Positions 23,160 to 33,380 of a stretch of 64,000 nt of DNA are shown piece by piece (within the stretch, counting starts at the first letter, position 1; each line of letters starts with the position of its first letter). Location: positions 21,663,295 through 21,727,294 of the forward strand of contig NC_088298.1 in the NCBI RefSeq assembly GCF_032854445.1, given 5' to 3'. Below the pieces are notes generated by a model. That model was not told the origin of the DNA. It saw only the letters and a list, made by a program, of their open reading frames with translations, and made no database searches. The translations under genes and the position numbers were made by a program. The stretch comes from Liolophura sinensis. Lineage: Eukaryota > Mollusca > Polyplacophora > Chitonida > Chitonidae.

Positions 23160-24807
23160 TCACATTTGAAAACTGGAGATTATACTTTACACTTGTAATG
23201 ACCAAGAGGTATTGGAGTCAATTTGTAGACCTAGCTGAAAAGGAAAAGGCCAAAAAGTTTCATTATGCCTACATAAAGTTTTCAAAAATTCAAAACCGTG
23301 GTCTGCGGATACCTTTTTTTTTTGAATACTTTTTCCACACATAGTTATACAATATATATACAAGCTCTGGCAATCACAGCTACTAATTAGCTGGAATGGG
23401 GCTTCCCAATCCCTGCTGACTAGGTCGAGTGACCGAATTAACCCATTATGTTGTCCAGTCATAATAACTGTCACATTTGCCCCTGCTCACAGTTTACTCT
23501 GGATGTCATGCAAATCTCAGAAGTTCTGTGTTAATAAGTACTGTGTGATTAGGTATATGTGCTAGACAAAAGTCATTGCAAACAAGTCTCGTTGTCAACT
23601 GAGTTAATACAGTGTGACAAGGGCAGGTAACAAACCAGACTGCACAGGAATTCACTTTGAATCATCAGGGACTCAAGCACGAAGTAAACACAACAATCCT
23701 TCAACTTCGCTCTAGAAACTGGCACACTGTACTTTCACATACACACTATAGTCTTTGCAGCACAATGGTCATCAGCAACAAGTGGGCCATCTTGTCTAAT
23801 ACTTAACTATATCTGGTTTTATAGGTAAGGTAAAGTGCTTTAAAACATACTGGATCGATCGTTGATTACCTAGAATGAGCACCATTATACCCGTGTAAAC
23901 TCACAGAAAATTACAAATTCCTTGAAAACTTAACCAGTGAAAGAAACATAAAAAATGTCAAGCAGCCATCACGAGACAAAATCTTCCTCACTACAACAGC
24001 AACAAGTGTACTCTACAACCATGAATTTTTACTACACTAGATACTTGTTATTCTATATGCCCTACGGGAAGCTCAAAGAAAGATCTTGTACGGTCTCTTC
24101 AAAGACCAGATTTATGCAAAGCTCTAAACTGAGAACAATGAAGTTAAAAGGATTCTTTACAGACGCAATTTCTCTTCCTGGAAATGATCGGCCAGCTGTG
24201 TATTTACGCTAACTTCCAAGAACTTAAGTATTTGATGATTGTCAATCTCATTGGACATGTAAAATTAGTGATCATTTCCGGGAGGCTTTTCAGAGTTTTA
24301 TGGGCTCAAATAAAAACATGAGTACAATTTGCAATTTGCACCAGGGTAGCTTCTTCTGTTCCAAGAAGTCTGCAGTCTGCAACCTGTTAAAAATTGGGCC
24401 AATGAGCGTGAAAATTTTGTAGGGTCAATACATGAATACATTGCTGTTGAAATGAAAGGTCCTACTGTGAATGCAGGTTGTTTGTTGAGAGCCAAACCAA
24501 ACTTCAAGCTTATACCAGATAGGATATATGCTAAAAAACAATACACACTTGAAAAAAAAATTATACACAACAAAGATGGAATTTTAGAATCTACATTAAG
24601 TAGCATTGAACAGCACATAAAAATCATTACGGGTGTAAAAAAGCAAAGTAAAAAAAACTGTATAGACTAAAATTGTAACAGCTATAAGAGAAAAAAGTGG
24701 TTCAAAAAGATATACAAAATAACATATATGAAATATCTTGTGATTTGCCATGTTGGTCAGTGACAACATCATAGTATGGCATCACAACCACTGGCTAAAT
24801 TAATGTT
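23160..24807. other. No gene identified
   Basis: Non-repetitive part of intron 4. A lysine-rich ORF occurs on the plus strand at 24350-24670; see findings. Nothing else stands out. Confidence 0.45.
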
Positions 24808-25340
24808 GAGCTACTAGTGCAGCAGTAGTCAGTTAGAGGTGAGGTAGCAGTGCCACAGTCGTCAATTAGTGGTGACCTTCATGTAGCAGTGCAGTCGTCG
24901 TCAGGTAGAGATGAGCTAGTAGTGCAGCAGTAGTTGATAAGTGGTTGGCTGGTAGTGTGTCAGTTGTCAGTTAGTGGTGAGCTAGTAGTGCAGCAGCAGT
25001 GAGTTAGTGGGGAGCTATCAGTGCAGCAGTCATCAGCTAGTGGTGAGCTGGTAGTGCAACAGTAGTCAGTTAGTGGTGAGCTGGTAGTGCAGCAGTAGTC
25101 AGTTAGTGGTGAGCTAGTAGTGCAGCAGTAGTCAGTGGTGAGCTAGTAGTGCAGCAGCAGTGAGTTAATGGGGAGCTGGTAGTGCAGCAGTCATCAGCTA
25201 GTGGTGAGCTAGTAGTGTAGCAGTAGTCAGTGGTGAGCTGGTAATGCAGCAGTAGTCAGTTAGTGGTGAGCTGGTAGTGTAGCAGTAGTCAGTTAGTGGT
25301 GAGCTGGTAGTGCAGCAGTAGTCAGTTAGTGGTACAGCAG
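24808..25340 (+). repeat. 33-bp minisatellite, about 16 units
   Basis: Unit GTAGTGCAGCAGTAGTCAGT TAGTGGTGAGCTG. It shares GTGAGCTAGTAG/GTGAGCTAGTGG with the 44-bp array at 16560 and GCTAGTAGTG with the 67-bp array at 6560. Confidence 0.96.
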
Positions 25341-25619
25341 CACATCTAGCATACCACTAACACACAACTAGCATACCAATACAAAACAACTACCATACCA
25401 ACACTACTCCTTTCAAAAGTCCTGAATTTTCTAATGTGCCACACTAGTGACTGTGGATATGGTAGGAAGCCAATGGTAGCCTCTACAGCAACCCCACTTA
25501 AAACATACATGCATTCCACATTGTAAAATATACTGAAATGAAATATTGACCAGCATTACTAAATGTATAGGATAACGAAAAAAATGTAAAAAGAAATTTT
25601 CCACACACTGATCGTTAAT

Positions 25620-26270
25620 GTGTTAATTTAAAAAAACTTTGGCACAATGCACATGAAACCCCTCAACTTTGAGCACCTGTACAATGTAATGAATAGCTAG
25701 ATCCACCTTAACGGTGGTTTGTAATAATGTGTAGATCATCTTTGAGTTATGAAGCATGAAACCGTTGCAGTTTCTTGTATAAAATTTAACTTGAATGACC
25801 CCTATGACATTGAAGAAAAGGTCAAGGTTGCAGAAAATCAATAGGGCTCTTCCTCATGCCAAGGGTTTAAATGTGGTGTAAATTGGGTGAAGTTGGGCTA
25901 AACCGTTGTAGAGGGAGTATGTTTACAAGCCTTTCATGACATTAAACTTAAATGACCCTAACGACCTTGAAGAAAATGGTCAAGGTCTCTAAAAACAAAA
26001 GGGTTCTTTCCTCAAGACAAAGTGAATGTGTGGTGTAAGTTTGGTGAACTTGGTTTGAACCACTCTGGAGATACCATGTTTGGAAGCTTTTCATAAAATT
26101 TATTCTAAATGGCCCCCAATTGTCTTGAAGAAAAATTTAACGGTTGTTGAAAAACGAAAAGGTTCTTCCTCATGCTAAGATGTAAATGTGGTGTAAATGT
26201 GGTGTAAATTTGGTGAACATGGGCTACACCATTCTAGGAATAGAGCGTTCACAAGAATATAGAGAGAGAG
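25620..26270 (+). repeat. Degenerate tandem repeat of about 155-160 bp, about 3.5 units
   Basis: Landmark TTGAAGAAAA followed by GGTCAAGGT recurs at about 25810, 25970 and 26122, each followed by AAGGTTCTTCCTCATG-like sequence and GTGTAAATTTGGTGAAC. Divergence between units is high, so the array is old. I associate this unit with mollusc genomes (memory). Confidence 0.8.
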
Positions 26271-26845
26271 ACGGTCCTCCAATATCGGCTGAAAAGTACA
26301 AAAAGGAATTTATGATTTCTGCGACTTCAGATGTGGGACTGAAGTTCTGATCACCATGACCATTACAAAACATGATATGTACACCACTATCCAAACGGGA
26401 TATTGAACACGGTGCAGAAGGGTGTTACCATGTTGGCTCTATCCTATATAGACATAGATAGAGGAAACAATGTGACATCATGTATTTGCCCTAAAAATTT
26501 GTCTAAAAAAAGTGAATTTTAGAGGCTTTATTACTTTTGGTCTTTGATTACTTTTGAATCTTAAATTTTTGCATATCATTCTACAAGTTAAACAGCCTCA
26601 AAACTCCATTTCTAAGACCTGTACGACTATGATAATGAGAGGAAAACTGTGTTACTTAGTAACAGGCAAACCTTTAGGCCAAATACAGTACCACTGATTA
26701 GTGCAGCGTCCTTAATGATAACGAACAGGTCAATTATTTGCCCTAATTAGATGTGTACCTGCTGTTGACCACTGGATAGGCAATGGGTGGAAATACAATC
26801 AGTAATAAGCACAGGAGTCAATGTAATACGAAATCCAGTTGTGCT
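26271..26845. other. No gene seen
   Basis: AT-rich intronic sequence. Confidence 0.5.
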
Positions 26846-26906
26846 GTATATATATATATATATATATCCAGTTGTGCTGTATATATATATATATATATAT
26901 ATATAT
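26833..26906 (+). repeat. (TA)n microsatellite, duplicated with its flank
   Basis: TCCAGTTGTGCTG followed by (TA)n occurs twice in tandem. Confidence 0.95.
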
Positions 26907-26973
26907 GATACACCCATAAATGTATATACCAATTAAGCTTACATGTATATTCTTTGTATATAAGGCATATATT

Positions 26974-27198
26974 ATACTGCATGCAAATCTTCAACCTTTT
27001 CAAAAACTAAAGCACTTTTTTTAACGGAATTTAAGCATACAATTATTATGAAAATGGTGCCAAAAACGATTTGTTTGTGTCACTAAAGACACAATCTTCC
27101 TAAAACTGAGCACACTATTTCTCTGCAACCCCACAGTTCTCTCAGAATGTTTCAAAATGTTGGTTGCAGTTGTGGTTGAAAAGGCTAAAGAATTATTT
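26974..27198 (+). mobile_element. MITE-E copy
   Basis: Left end AATCTTCAACCTTTTCAA and right end TTGAAAAGGCTAAAGAATTA are inverted repeats about 210 bp apart. The interior carries GATTTGTTTGTGTCACTAAAG and TTCTCAGAATGTTTCAAAAT, shared with the copies at 54505 and 61095. Non-coding. Confidence 0.7.
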
Positions 27199-27350
27199 AT
27201 TTATTTATTTGATTGGTGTTTTACGCTGTGCTCATACAACAGCGGCCAGCATTATGGTGGGTGGAAACCGGGCAGAGCCTGGGGGAAACCCACGACGATC
27301 CGCAGGTTGCTGCAAACCTTCCCACGTACAGCCGGAGAGGAGGCTGAAGA
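27190..27350 (-). mobile_element. SINE-A copy, 5' truncated
   Basis: Plus strand begins with the reverse tail TTATTTATTTATTTGATTGG, then TGTTTTACGC, CAGCATTATGGTGGGTGGAA and the body up to AGCCGGAGAGGAGGC. It abuts the right end of the MITE-E copy. Confidence 0.85.
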
Positions 27351-27361
27351 ATTAAGTGTGT

Positions 27362-27369
<8 letters not shown>

Positions 27370-27394
<25 letters not shown>

Positions 27395-27397
27395 CAT

Positions 27398-27432
<35 letters not shown>
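27370..27432 (+). repeat. (TA)n microsatellite, two tracts
   Basis: Two TA tracts separated by TACATGGA. Confidence 0.97.
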
Positions 27433-27435
<3 letters not shown>

Positions 27436-27689
27436 GGAACCTAATAAAGTCCATGCAGTTAGGCCCACATGTACATATCAGCTGTGTTGATTTTGTCATG
27501 AGCAATGTCCTTCAATACACAAGGAGAGTAAAACTAGAGCAGCGACAACAGTGTCATGGCTGGCACATACACAAACCAAGCAAATCAAACATGTTGTCAG
27601 TATATCAAGGCCCATGTGTACCGTAGACTATAATGTCATCAAGGCAAAGCCAGAAAAGTCCCATGATTCCACGGCTAAGTTGATATAAA

Positions 27690-28140
27690 CAGAAATAAGC
27701 ATAGCTAAAACGATCAAAAATTAAAATATAATGACAACTCTTTTTACATCACAGCTAATTTTACAGATTTAGATTTTTCACTGCATCATGAAAGTGAAAA
27801 CAGTCCCAAAATTTCACAGCTAATCTGATATACAGAAATATGCCTAAAATGCTCAAAAGTTAAAGCAGCTCGTTTGCATCACAGCTAATTTTTCAGATTA
27901 AACTTTTTGGTTTATCATCAAAACAGTCAGAATAGTACTAAAATTTCACAGCTAATCTGATATACAGAAATATACCTAAAATGATCAGAAGTTAAGGCAG
28001 ATCTTTCACATCAAGGCTAATTTTCAGACTAGGCTTTTTTCACTTGATCATCAAAACAAAGTCAGAATAGTTCCATAATTTTACATTTAATTTTTAAATA
28101 CAAAGAAACATGTATAAAATGATCAGAAGTTAAGGCAATT
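27690..28140 (+). repeat. Degenerate tandem repeat of about 129 bp, 3-4 units
   Basis: CACAGCTAATCTGATATACA GAAATAT occurs at about 27818 and 27947, with CATCACAGCTAATTTT at about 27749, 27878 and a diverged form near 28010, and AAACAGTCAGAATAGT between them. Confidence 0.8.
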
Positions 28141-28754
28141 CTTCTCCCAGACAGTAAACTTTCTATGCCCATGTCTATTAAAGTTAAATAGTCAAGTCAA
28201 GTTTCTTGAGATTTGTTTCGATTAAGGTACAAACACAATCCCATGCCGTATAAATGTGAGTTTCGACACTTAAGGTAATATCTCATGACCTTTATTTGTC
28301 TTTTGGGGGGTAAACTTTCAGCAAAAATACAGTTCTTAATTAGAGCATTGACTAACCTTGGTATGGTTTCAGCATTTTGCCAGAGAAGCTAGAGTTTTTA
28401 ATATAAAATGAGTGGCCATTTTAAATCAAAATGTCTCCAAAACATTGGTTTATACAAACGATGAAACACGTATCTCCTTCGCAGGTAACGCAAATTGAAA
28501 AGCACCAGAGCTTCGAATATGAAAATATTGCTCTTCAACATGCATTCAAATCCTTTACAATTGTCTTGACACACAAAAAGAGATACACAAGTCTGGCAGG
28601 GATTTTAGGCATGCAGGTTTCAGGTGATTATACAAACAGGTGGACAGTTAGAATCTACAAGACAAACAGACAGAGCTTAATTCCTTCAACTTTTGCTGTA
28701 TACCATGAGAACAAAACGGACACTAACAAAATATACCTTTGTTTACATAACTTT
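28141..28754. other. No gene identified
   Basis: AT-rich. A 123-codon plus-strand ORF (28431-28802) runs into the SINE and shows no similarity I recognise. Confidence 0.5.
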
Positions 28755-29047
28755 AATCTACGTTCTGGTGGGCCTCCGTGGCCCAGTCGGTTAGCGCGCT
28801 AGCGCAGCGTAATGACCCAGGAGTCTCTCACCAATGCGGTCGCTGTGAGTTCAAGTCCAGCTCATGCTGGCTTCCACTCCGGCCGTAAGTGGGAAGGTCT
28901 GCCAGCAACCTGCGGATGGTCGTGGGTTTCCCCCGGGCTGTGCCCGGTTTCCACCCACCATAATGCTGGCCGCCGTCGTATAAGTGAAATATTCTTGAGA
29001 ACGGCGTAAAACACCAATCAAATAAATAAATAAATCTACGTTCTGGT
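28755..29047 (+). mobile_element. SINE-A, full length, with target-site duplication
   Basis: The best preserved SINE in the window. The 15-bp direct repeat AATCTACGTTCTGGT (28755-28769 and 29033-29047) flanks the element. The head has an A-box-like TGGCCCAGTCGG (28779-28790) and a B-box-like GAGTTCAAGTCC (28847-28858), as in a tRNA-derived pol III promoter. The body is close to the consensus implied by the other copies and the tail is (AAAT)n. Little divergence and an intact duplication point to a recent insertion. It lies antisense to the ELK gene in intron 4. Confidence 0.93.
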
Positions 29048-29424
29048 ACTATATACACCAAGAATAACTCGATTTACAGGCTGATATATACGAACTACAG
29101 GTATGTATGATTAGTCAAAGAGATCCAACTACTGTTTTTTCACAAAGAATAAGGATGAACATCATACTGGTGGAACTAAAGGATAAAAGCTATTGAAAGT
29201 TAACCCATATGTTTGTAATCCAGTTGGTTATAATATTGCCTGTTATCTTGTGAGACCAACAAGGCAAGAATGCTCAAAGTAATCAAATATGAAGAGAAAA
29301 CCTCTAATTAGCAAGTTACAAAACGTCGACCATGCTAAACTGCTATAAAACTTTCCTAGCCAACACTTACAAGGCCACACTTAAAAGGCCAAATCTTACA
29401 AGACCCAAAAAATCAAAACTTTCT

Positions 29425-29720
29425 AAACTAACTCTTACAAGATCCACAAATTCACACTCTCATTAAACTCTTACAGTGTCTCCAAAATCAAAAAAGTTAC
29501 TCTCTAGACACTCTTAGTGTCTCCAAAATCAAGAGTTACTCTCTAAACAAACTCTTACAGTGTCTCCAAAATCCAAAGAGTTACTCTCTAAACAAACTCC
29601 TACAGTGTCTCCAAAATCAAAAGAGTAACTCTCTAAACAAATTCTTACAGTATCTCCTAAATCAAGAGTTATTCTCTAAACAAACTCTTACAGTGTCTCC
29701 AAAATCTCTATGCTTTCTCT
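29425..29720 (+). repeat. Minisatellite of about 43-46 bp, about 6 units
   Basis: TGTCTCCAAAATC, GAGTTACTCTCTAAACAAAC and TCTTACAG repeat. The array ends about 70 bp from the donor of the candidate alternative exon. Confidence 0.92.
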
Positions 29721-29789
29721 TACAAGACCCTCAAAATCAACACTTTCTAAACAAACTTTGAAGATCTTAAAATCAACACATGCCCTTAC

Positions 29790-29873
29790 CTGATATGCAC
29801 ATCGTGCACTGCCATCACAGCAGTTGTCACTACACTTGCTGACATCAGCCTGTCCAGCGCTTATACCCTTCAT
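29790..29873 (-). CDS. Candidate alternative first exon of the ELK channel gene (PAS-less isoform)
   Basis: Short open segment inside intron 4, on the gene's strand. It starts with ATG (G at -3), has an in-frame TGA seven codons upstream, and runs 28 codons: MKGISAGQADVSK, then CSDNCCDGSARCAYQ. It ends in a strong donor, CAG|GTAAGG. It exits in phase 0, the phase in which exon 5 enters (FHSIPGKSS...), so splicing to exon 5 would replace the whole PAS region with 28 residues, four of them Cys (positions 14, 18, 19, 25). It sits at the downstream edge of a locally CpG-rich patch. KCNH2 has a comparable intronic start giving ERG1b without the PAS domain; that an ELK gene does the same is my inference. 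I know of no homologue of the peptide. A chance ORF with a chance donor is the alternative. Confidence 0.4.
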
Positions 29874-30240
29874 AGCGCATGAGTGCCTGTTTCAATTTAG
29901 CAGGAGTTCGTGAGCCTCGACCATCTCTGTGCTACAGCCACTATAGCAGTATACTTCTCTCAGGGTTACAACAGGATCTCCTGATGTCCGTACGCATGGA
30001 GCCTTCATAATAACACCATGTCCCGGGAGCGAGTTAAACTGTCCGCGCTTGCCGCAGCGATCATTATCCCCAGCGTTAGTGCCTCTGAGGGGGGATCGAG
30101 TCAGACTGAGACAAGCTATCTGCTGGTGCTGGTAGCGAGGATTTTCCCGCGATGTGATGTAATCATACTGCGCAGCTTTAGATCTCACAATGCTGTCACG
30201 TCAATATCATCACTGTGAGCTCTAAAAGCTACATCCTAAC
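29874..30240 (-). promoter_or_regulatory. CpG-rich patch, candidate intronic promoter / 5' UTR
   Basis: About 370 bp with far more CpG than the flanking intron (about 15 CpG between 29990 and 30205), non-repetitive in appearance, directly upstream of the candidate alternative first exon on the minus strand. On that strand it holds a CRE-like TGACGTGA near 30193-30200 and several short upstream ORFs, one running from 30188 to 29892 and ending before the 29873 ATG. No convincing TATA box was seen. Whether transcription starts here cannot be decided from sequence. Confidence 0.3.
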
Positions 30241-31694
30241 AGCTCCTTTATTAATAACTGCATGCAGTCAAGGCTGCACTTGGATACGTCCACACTGTGA
30301 CAAAAATATACATTTATGGCCGAGCAGGGGCAGGAATGTGACAAACGATTGACAGGTAGCACTGTTGTGCTACAAGCACTTTAGGGTAGACAGACTGACA
30401 GCTCCTGCCGTGTTTTAAAGACCTATAGCTGCATGTGGTCAGAAAGAATGATAATCCTTTAGCCATACACTTCAGATCTTCAGATCCAATGTCACATTTT
30501 TGTTTATTTTCCTTTTATTCATAAAGTTAATTCTCCAAATAAACAAAGGAATTTATTTCATGATTTTTGAAAATGTGTTCATAAAAAAAAATCTCATGAA
30601 GCCCGGAAATTGAGTAATAACTGTTAACATATTCAGGTGCTTAAAATTTATTATTTATTTATTTGATTGGTGTTTTATGCCGTATTATTAATATCTATAT
30701 CAAATATTATGTTATATCGCTTATACGACAGCAGCCAGCATTATGGTGCGAGGAACCTCAATACATACAGCACTGTTCTATACAGCAAATAAACTCACAA
30801 ATTGATGAAGCACCTTAAAATAAATCACAATTACTTTATCAAGCCATTCATCAGTTTCTCCTTGGCTCTGTCTGCCTACATATTTACCTCGGCGACGTTC
30901 AAGATTTCTGTATAAAATCTACCTGTGGTAGCAGTGATGTAAAGCAATCGTAGGGAGCAAGGCTTGCCCTGTAAAGAGTATATGCCCTGTCCATCACCTA
31001 AAAATTGGAGTGTGTTGTATACAGCTATCCAATCAAAGGACTGAAGCGACACTTTCCCCCTGGATTACCATACCTGGGTCAACATGACTATTTATTTGTC
31101 AGTTCACATTAAAACTACAGACAAGAACAGTCATGTTATCCCTTCAAAGTATAAAATCGTTAGATCTAAGTTAAGACGCTTGATTGTATAGGTGTTGAGT
31201 GCAGGACTTAACGATCGCTACTGTATTTAACAGCACATGCACCAAATCGAAACCTCATGCATATTCATGTGTGATCAGCAAGATTAATCACGCCTATTTG
31301 AGACTTGACAGCTAATGATTGCGCAGCGATTATAATATCGTCACTTTTTAATCAATGAAAAGAAACAGTGTTCATGCACACAGCTATGAAATTGAATATG
31401 CTGTCAAAAGTCAAAACATTGGTCTCAAGATCACAAATAAATCTTAATTTTTCGCAATATACTAAAAGGTGAAATATATGACTTCTCAGTTTGATTGATG
31501 TACATATACCTAAGCATTGGCCGTAACACTGTATTAAGCTCAATTAGCAGTGGTTCGAATAGAATTGCCTAGGACAGGAATTCAGAGATTTATTTCATTA
31601 TTTATATTTCATTTATTAACTGATTTTATTTTTATTTAAGACACTGTTTCAAATATTTTACCAACGTATACTTGACACTGTCATATAAGGCTTT
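30241..31694. other. No gene seen; one SINE-A remnant
   Basis: AT-rich intronic sequence surrounding the SINE remnant at 30648-30760. Confidence 0.5.
30648..30760 (-). mobile_element. SINE-A remnant interrupted by AT-rich insert
   Basis: Reverse tail TTATTTATTTATTTGATTGG, TGTTTTATGCCG, then about 45 bp of unrelated AT-rich sequence, then CGCTTATACGACAGCAGCCA GCATTATGGTG. Confidence 0.75.
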
Positions 31695-31930
31695 TAAAGC
31701 CAGTGAGGCGCAATGACCCAGGAGCATTTTACCAATGCTATTGCTGTGAGTTCAAGTCCAGCTCATGTTGGCTTCCTCTTTGTGGGATGGTATGCCAGCA
31801 ATAACCGTATGGTCATGGGTTACCCCGGGTTCTGCCAGGTTTCCTCCCACTATAATGCTGGCCTCTGTCGTATAAGTGAAACAGTCTTGAGTACAGCATA
31901 AAACACCAAATAAATAAATAAATAAATAGA
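31695..31930 (+). mobile_element. SINE-A copy
   Basis: From the CAATGACCCAGGAG region of the head through GAGTTCAAGTCCAGCTCATG and CCTCCCACTATAATGCTGGC to the (AAAT)n tail. The extreme 5' end is missing. Confidence 0.88.
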
Positions 31931-32056
31931 GCTTAAGTGTGAGGATGATAAGACAGGGGAGGGAGGGCCTGGTGAAGGTTCTCCAATAACAAAACATTAG
32001 ATGGATGTGCACTCTGCCCCTTTATAGTACTGTGTAATGTTATAATAGAACATCTT

Positions 32057-32092
32057 GATTACCATGTAAAACACCAATCAAATAAATAATTA
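32057..32092 (+). mobile_element. SINE-A 3' end remnant
   Basis: GTAAAACACCAATCAAATAA ATAA only. Confidence 0.55.
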
Positions 32093-32686
32093 TAATATAA
32101 TATACTTTCATGAACAGTTGCAATGAAAGCACAAATGAGACACATGTTTTGACTCTCAATAACTTATAACCTAACATGGTACAAGCTTTGGATACTGATT
32201 TCATTCATTCGCAAAAACCATTCCTTTCTTAACTTCTTTCCAAAATCGTTGAAAACTGCTGATGGCTTCTCTTTTGTATGAATCCGTCTAAATTTCATAC
32301 TTTATAAATACTTTCTCAGTTCTTTGCTGGTTTTTGCGTGAAAAGCTCTGCCAAATATTCCTGCGTACACCAATTAAGTAAGTACACAAATTAAACTTTG
32401 TTTTGTGAACTTGACAGGCGATTATTGATCTGAAACATTAACGTCCATTTTGGTTGATGGCTAGTCTGTTTCAATTTTTAGTTTTCAGAGAGAATAAAAA
32501 TAAAACGCTGTCAGATGCGCCATGTTCGAGAAACCAGAAAACAATGTTGTATATGTCATTCCTACACCACAAACATGGTTAAAAGGTAAACCATGGTTTG
32601 GGTTACGTAAGTGGGAAATTTGCATCCCTGGCTTATGGAAATAGCTCATATCTAATTGGTTAATATTAATATTAATGTTGGCGCTT

Positions 32687-32959
32687 TCAAATTTTTAGAT
32701 GAGGTGGTTAGCACGCCAGCGTAGTGCAATGATCCAGAAGCCTCTCTCCAATGCAGCCGCTGTGAGTTGAAGTCCAGCTCATGCTGACTTCCTCTCCGGC
32801 CGCACATGGGAAGGTCTGTCAGAAACCTATGGATGACTGTGGGTTTCACCCAGGCTCTGCCCGGTTTCCTCCCACCATAATGCTGGCCGCCACCATATAG
32901 GTGAAATATTTTTGAGTATGATGTAAAACACCAATCAAATAAATAAACAAATCAAATTT
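32687..32959 (+). mobile_element. SINE-A copy with short target-site duplication
   Basis: Head from GAGGTGGTTAGCACGCCAGC, body and tail present. The flanking direct repeat TCAAATTT (32687-32694 and 32952-32959) is a plausible duplication but could be partly chance in AT-rich sequence. Confidence 0.85.
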
Positions 32960-33114
32960 CTCAATATATGCGATTTGCTTACTATGAACTACAATAAGTC
33001 TCTCGTACAACATCATAAAAATAAAAAGATACATGCTTTTTAAACTTCATGTGAGATACTTTACATATGCATACAGCCTAGCCTAATTACTCAGCCATTC
33101 ACATATGAAAGGTA

Positions 33115-33250
33115 AATTTTCAGCGCAATTCATCCACATTTAAAATCAGATTTTGAAGACAAAAACTGCATTGGTTGGATCAGCCAATTTCAAGGCTTAA
33201 CAAAAAAAAAATAATTTTATTATATACTGCTCATTAAAGACTCATAGTTG
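33115..33250 (-). mobile_element. MITE-D copy
   Basis: Reverse orientation; contains GACAAAAACTGCATTGGTTG GAT and TGCTCATTAAAG, aligning with the copies at 7866 and 47944. Confidence 0.55.
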
Positions 33251-33380
33251 TACGAGGGTTCAATAATAATAATAACAAAGAAGTCATGACATCACCAGGT
33301 AAATGTAAAATATTTCACAAGCTTTGGATCCACATGCCGGGATCATTATCACGTGACTAACCACTTTATTCCAAAAACAT

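Noticed and set aside
28779-28858. Functional tRNA gene
   Set aside because: A- and B-box-like motifs are present, but the segment is the head of a SINE; there is no complete cloverleaf and it continues into the SINE body.
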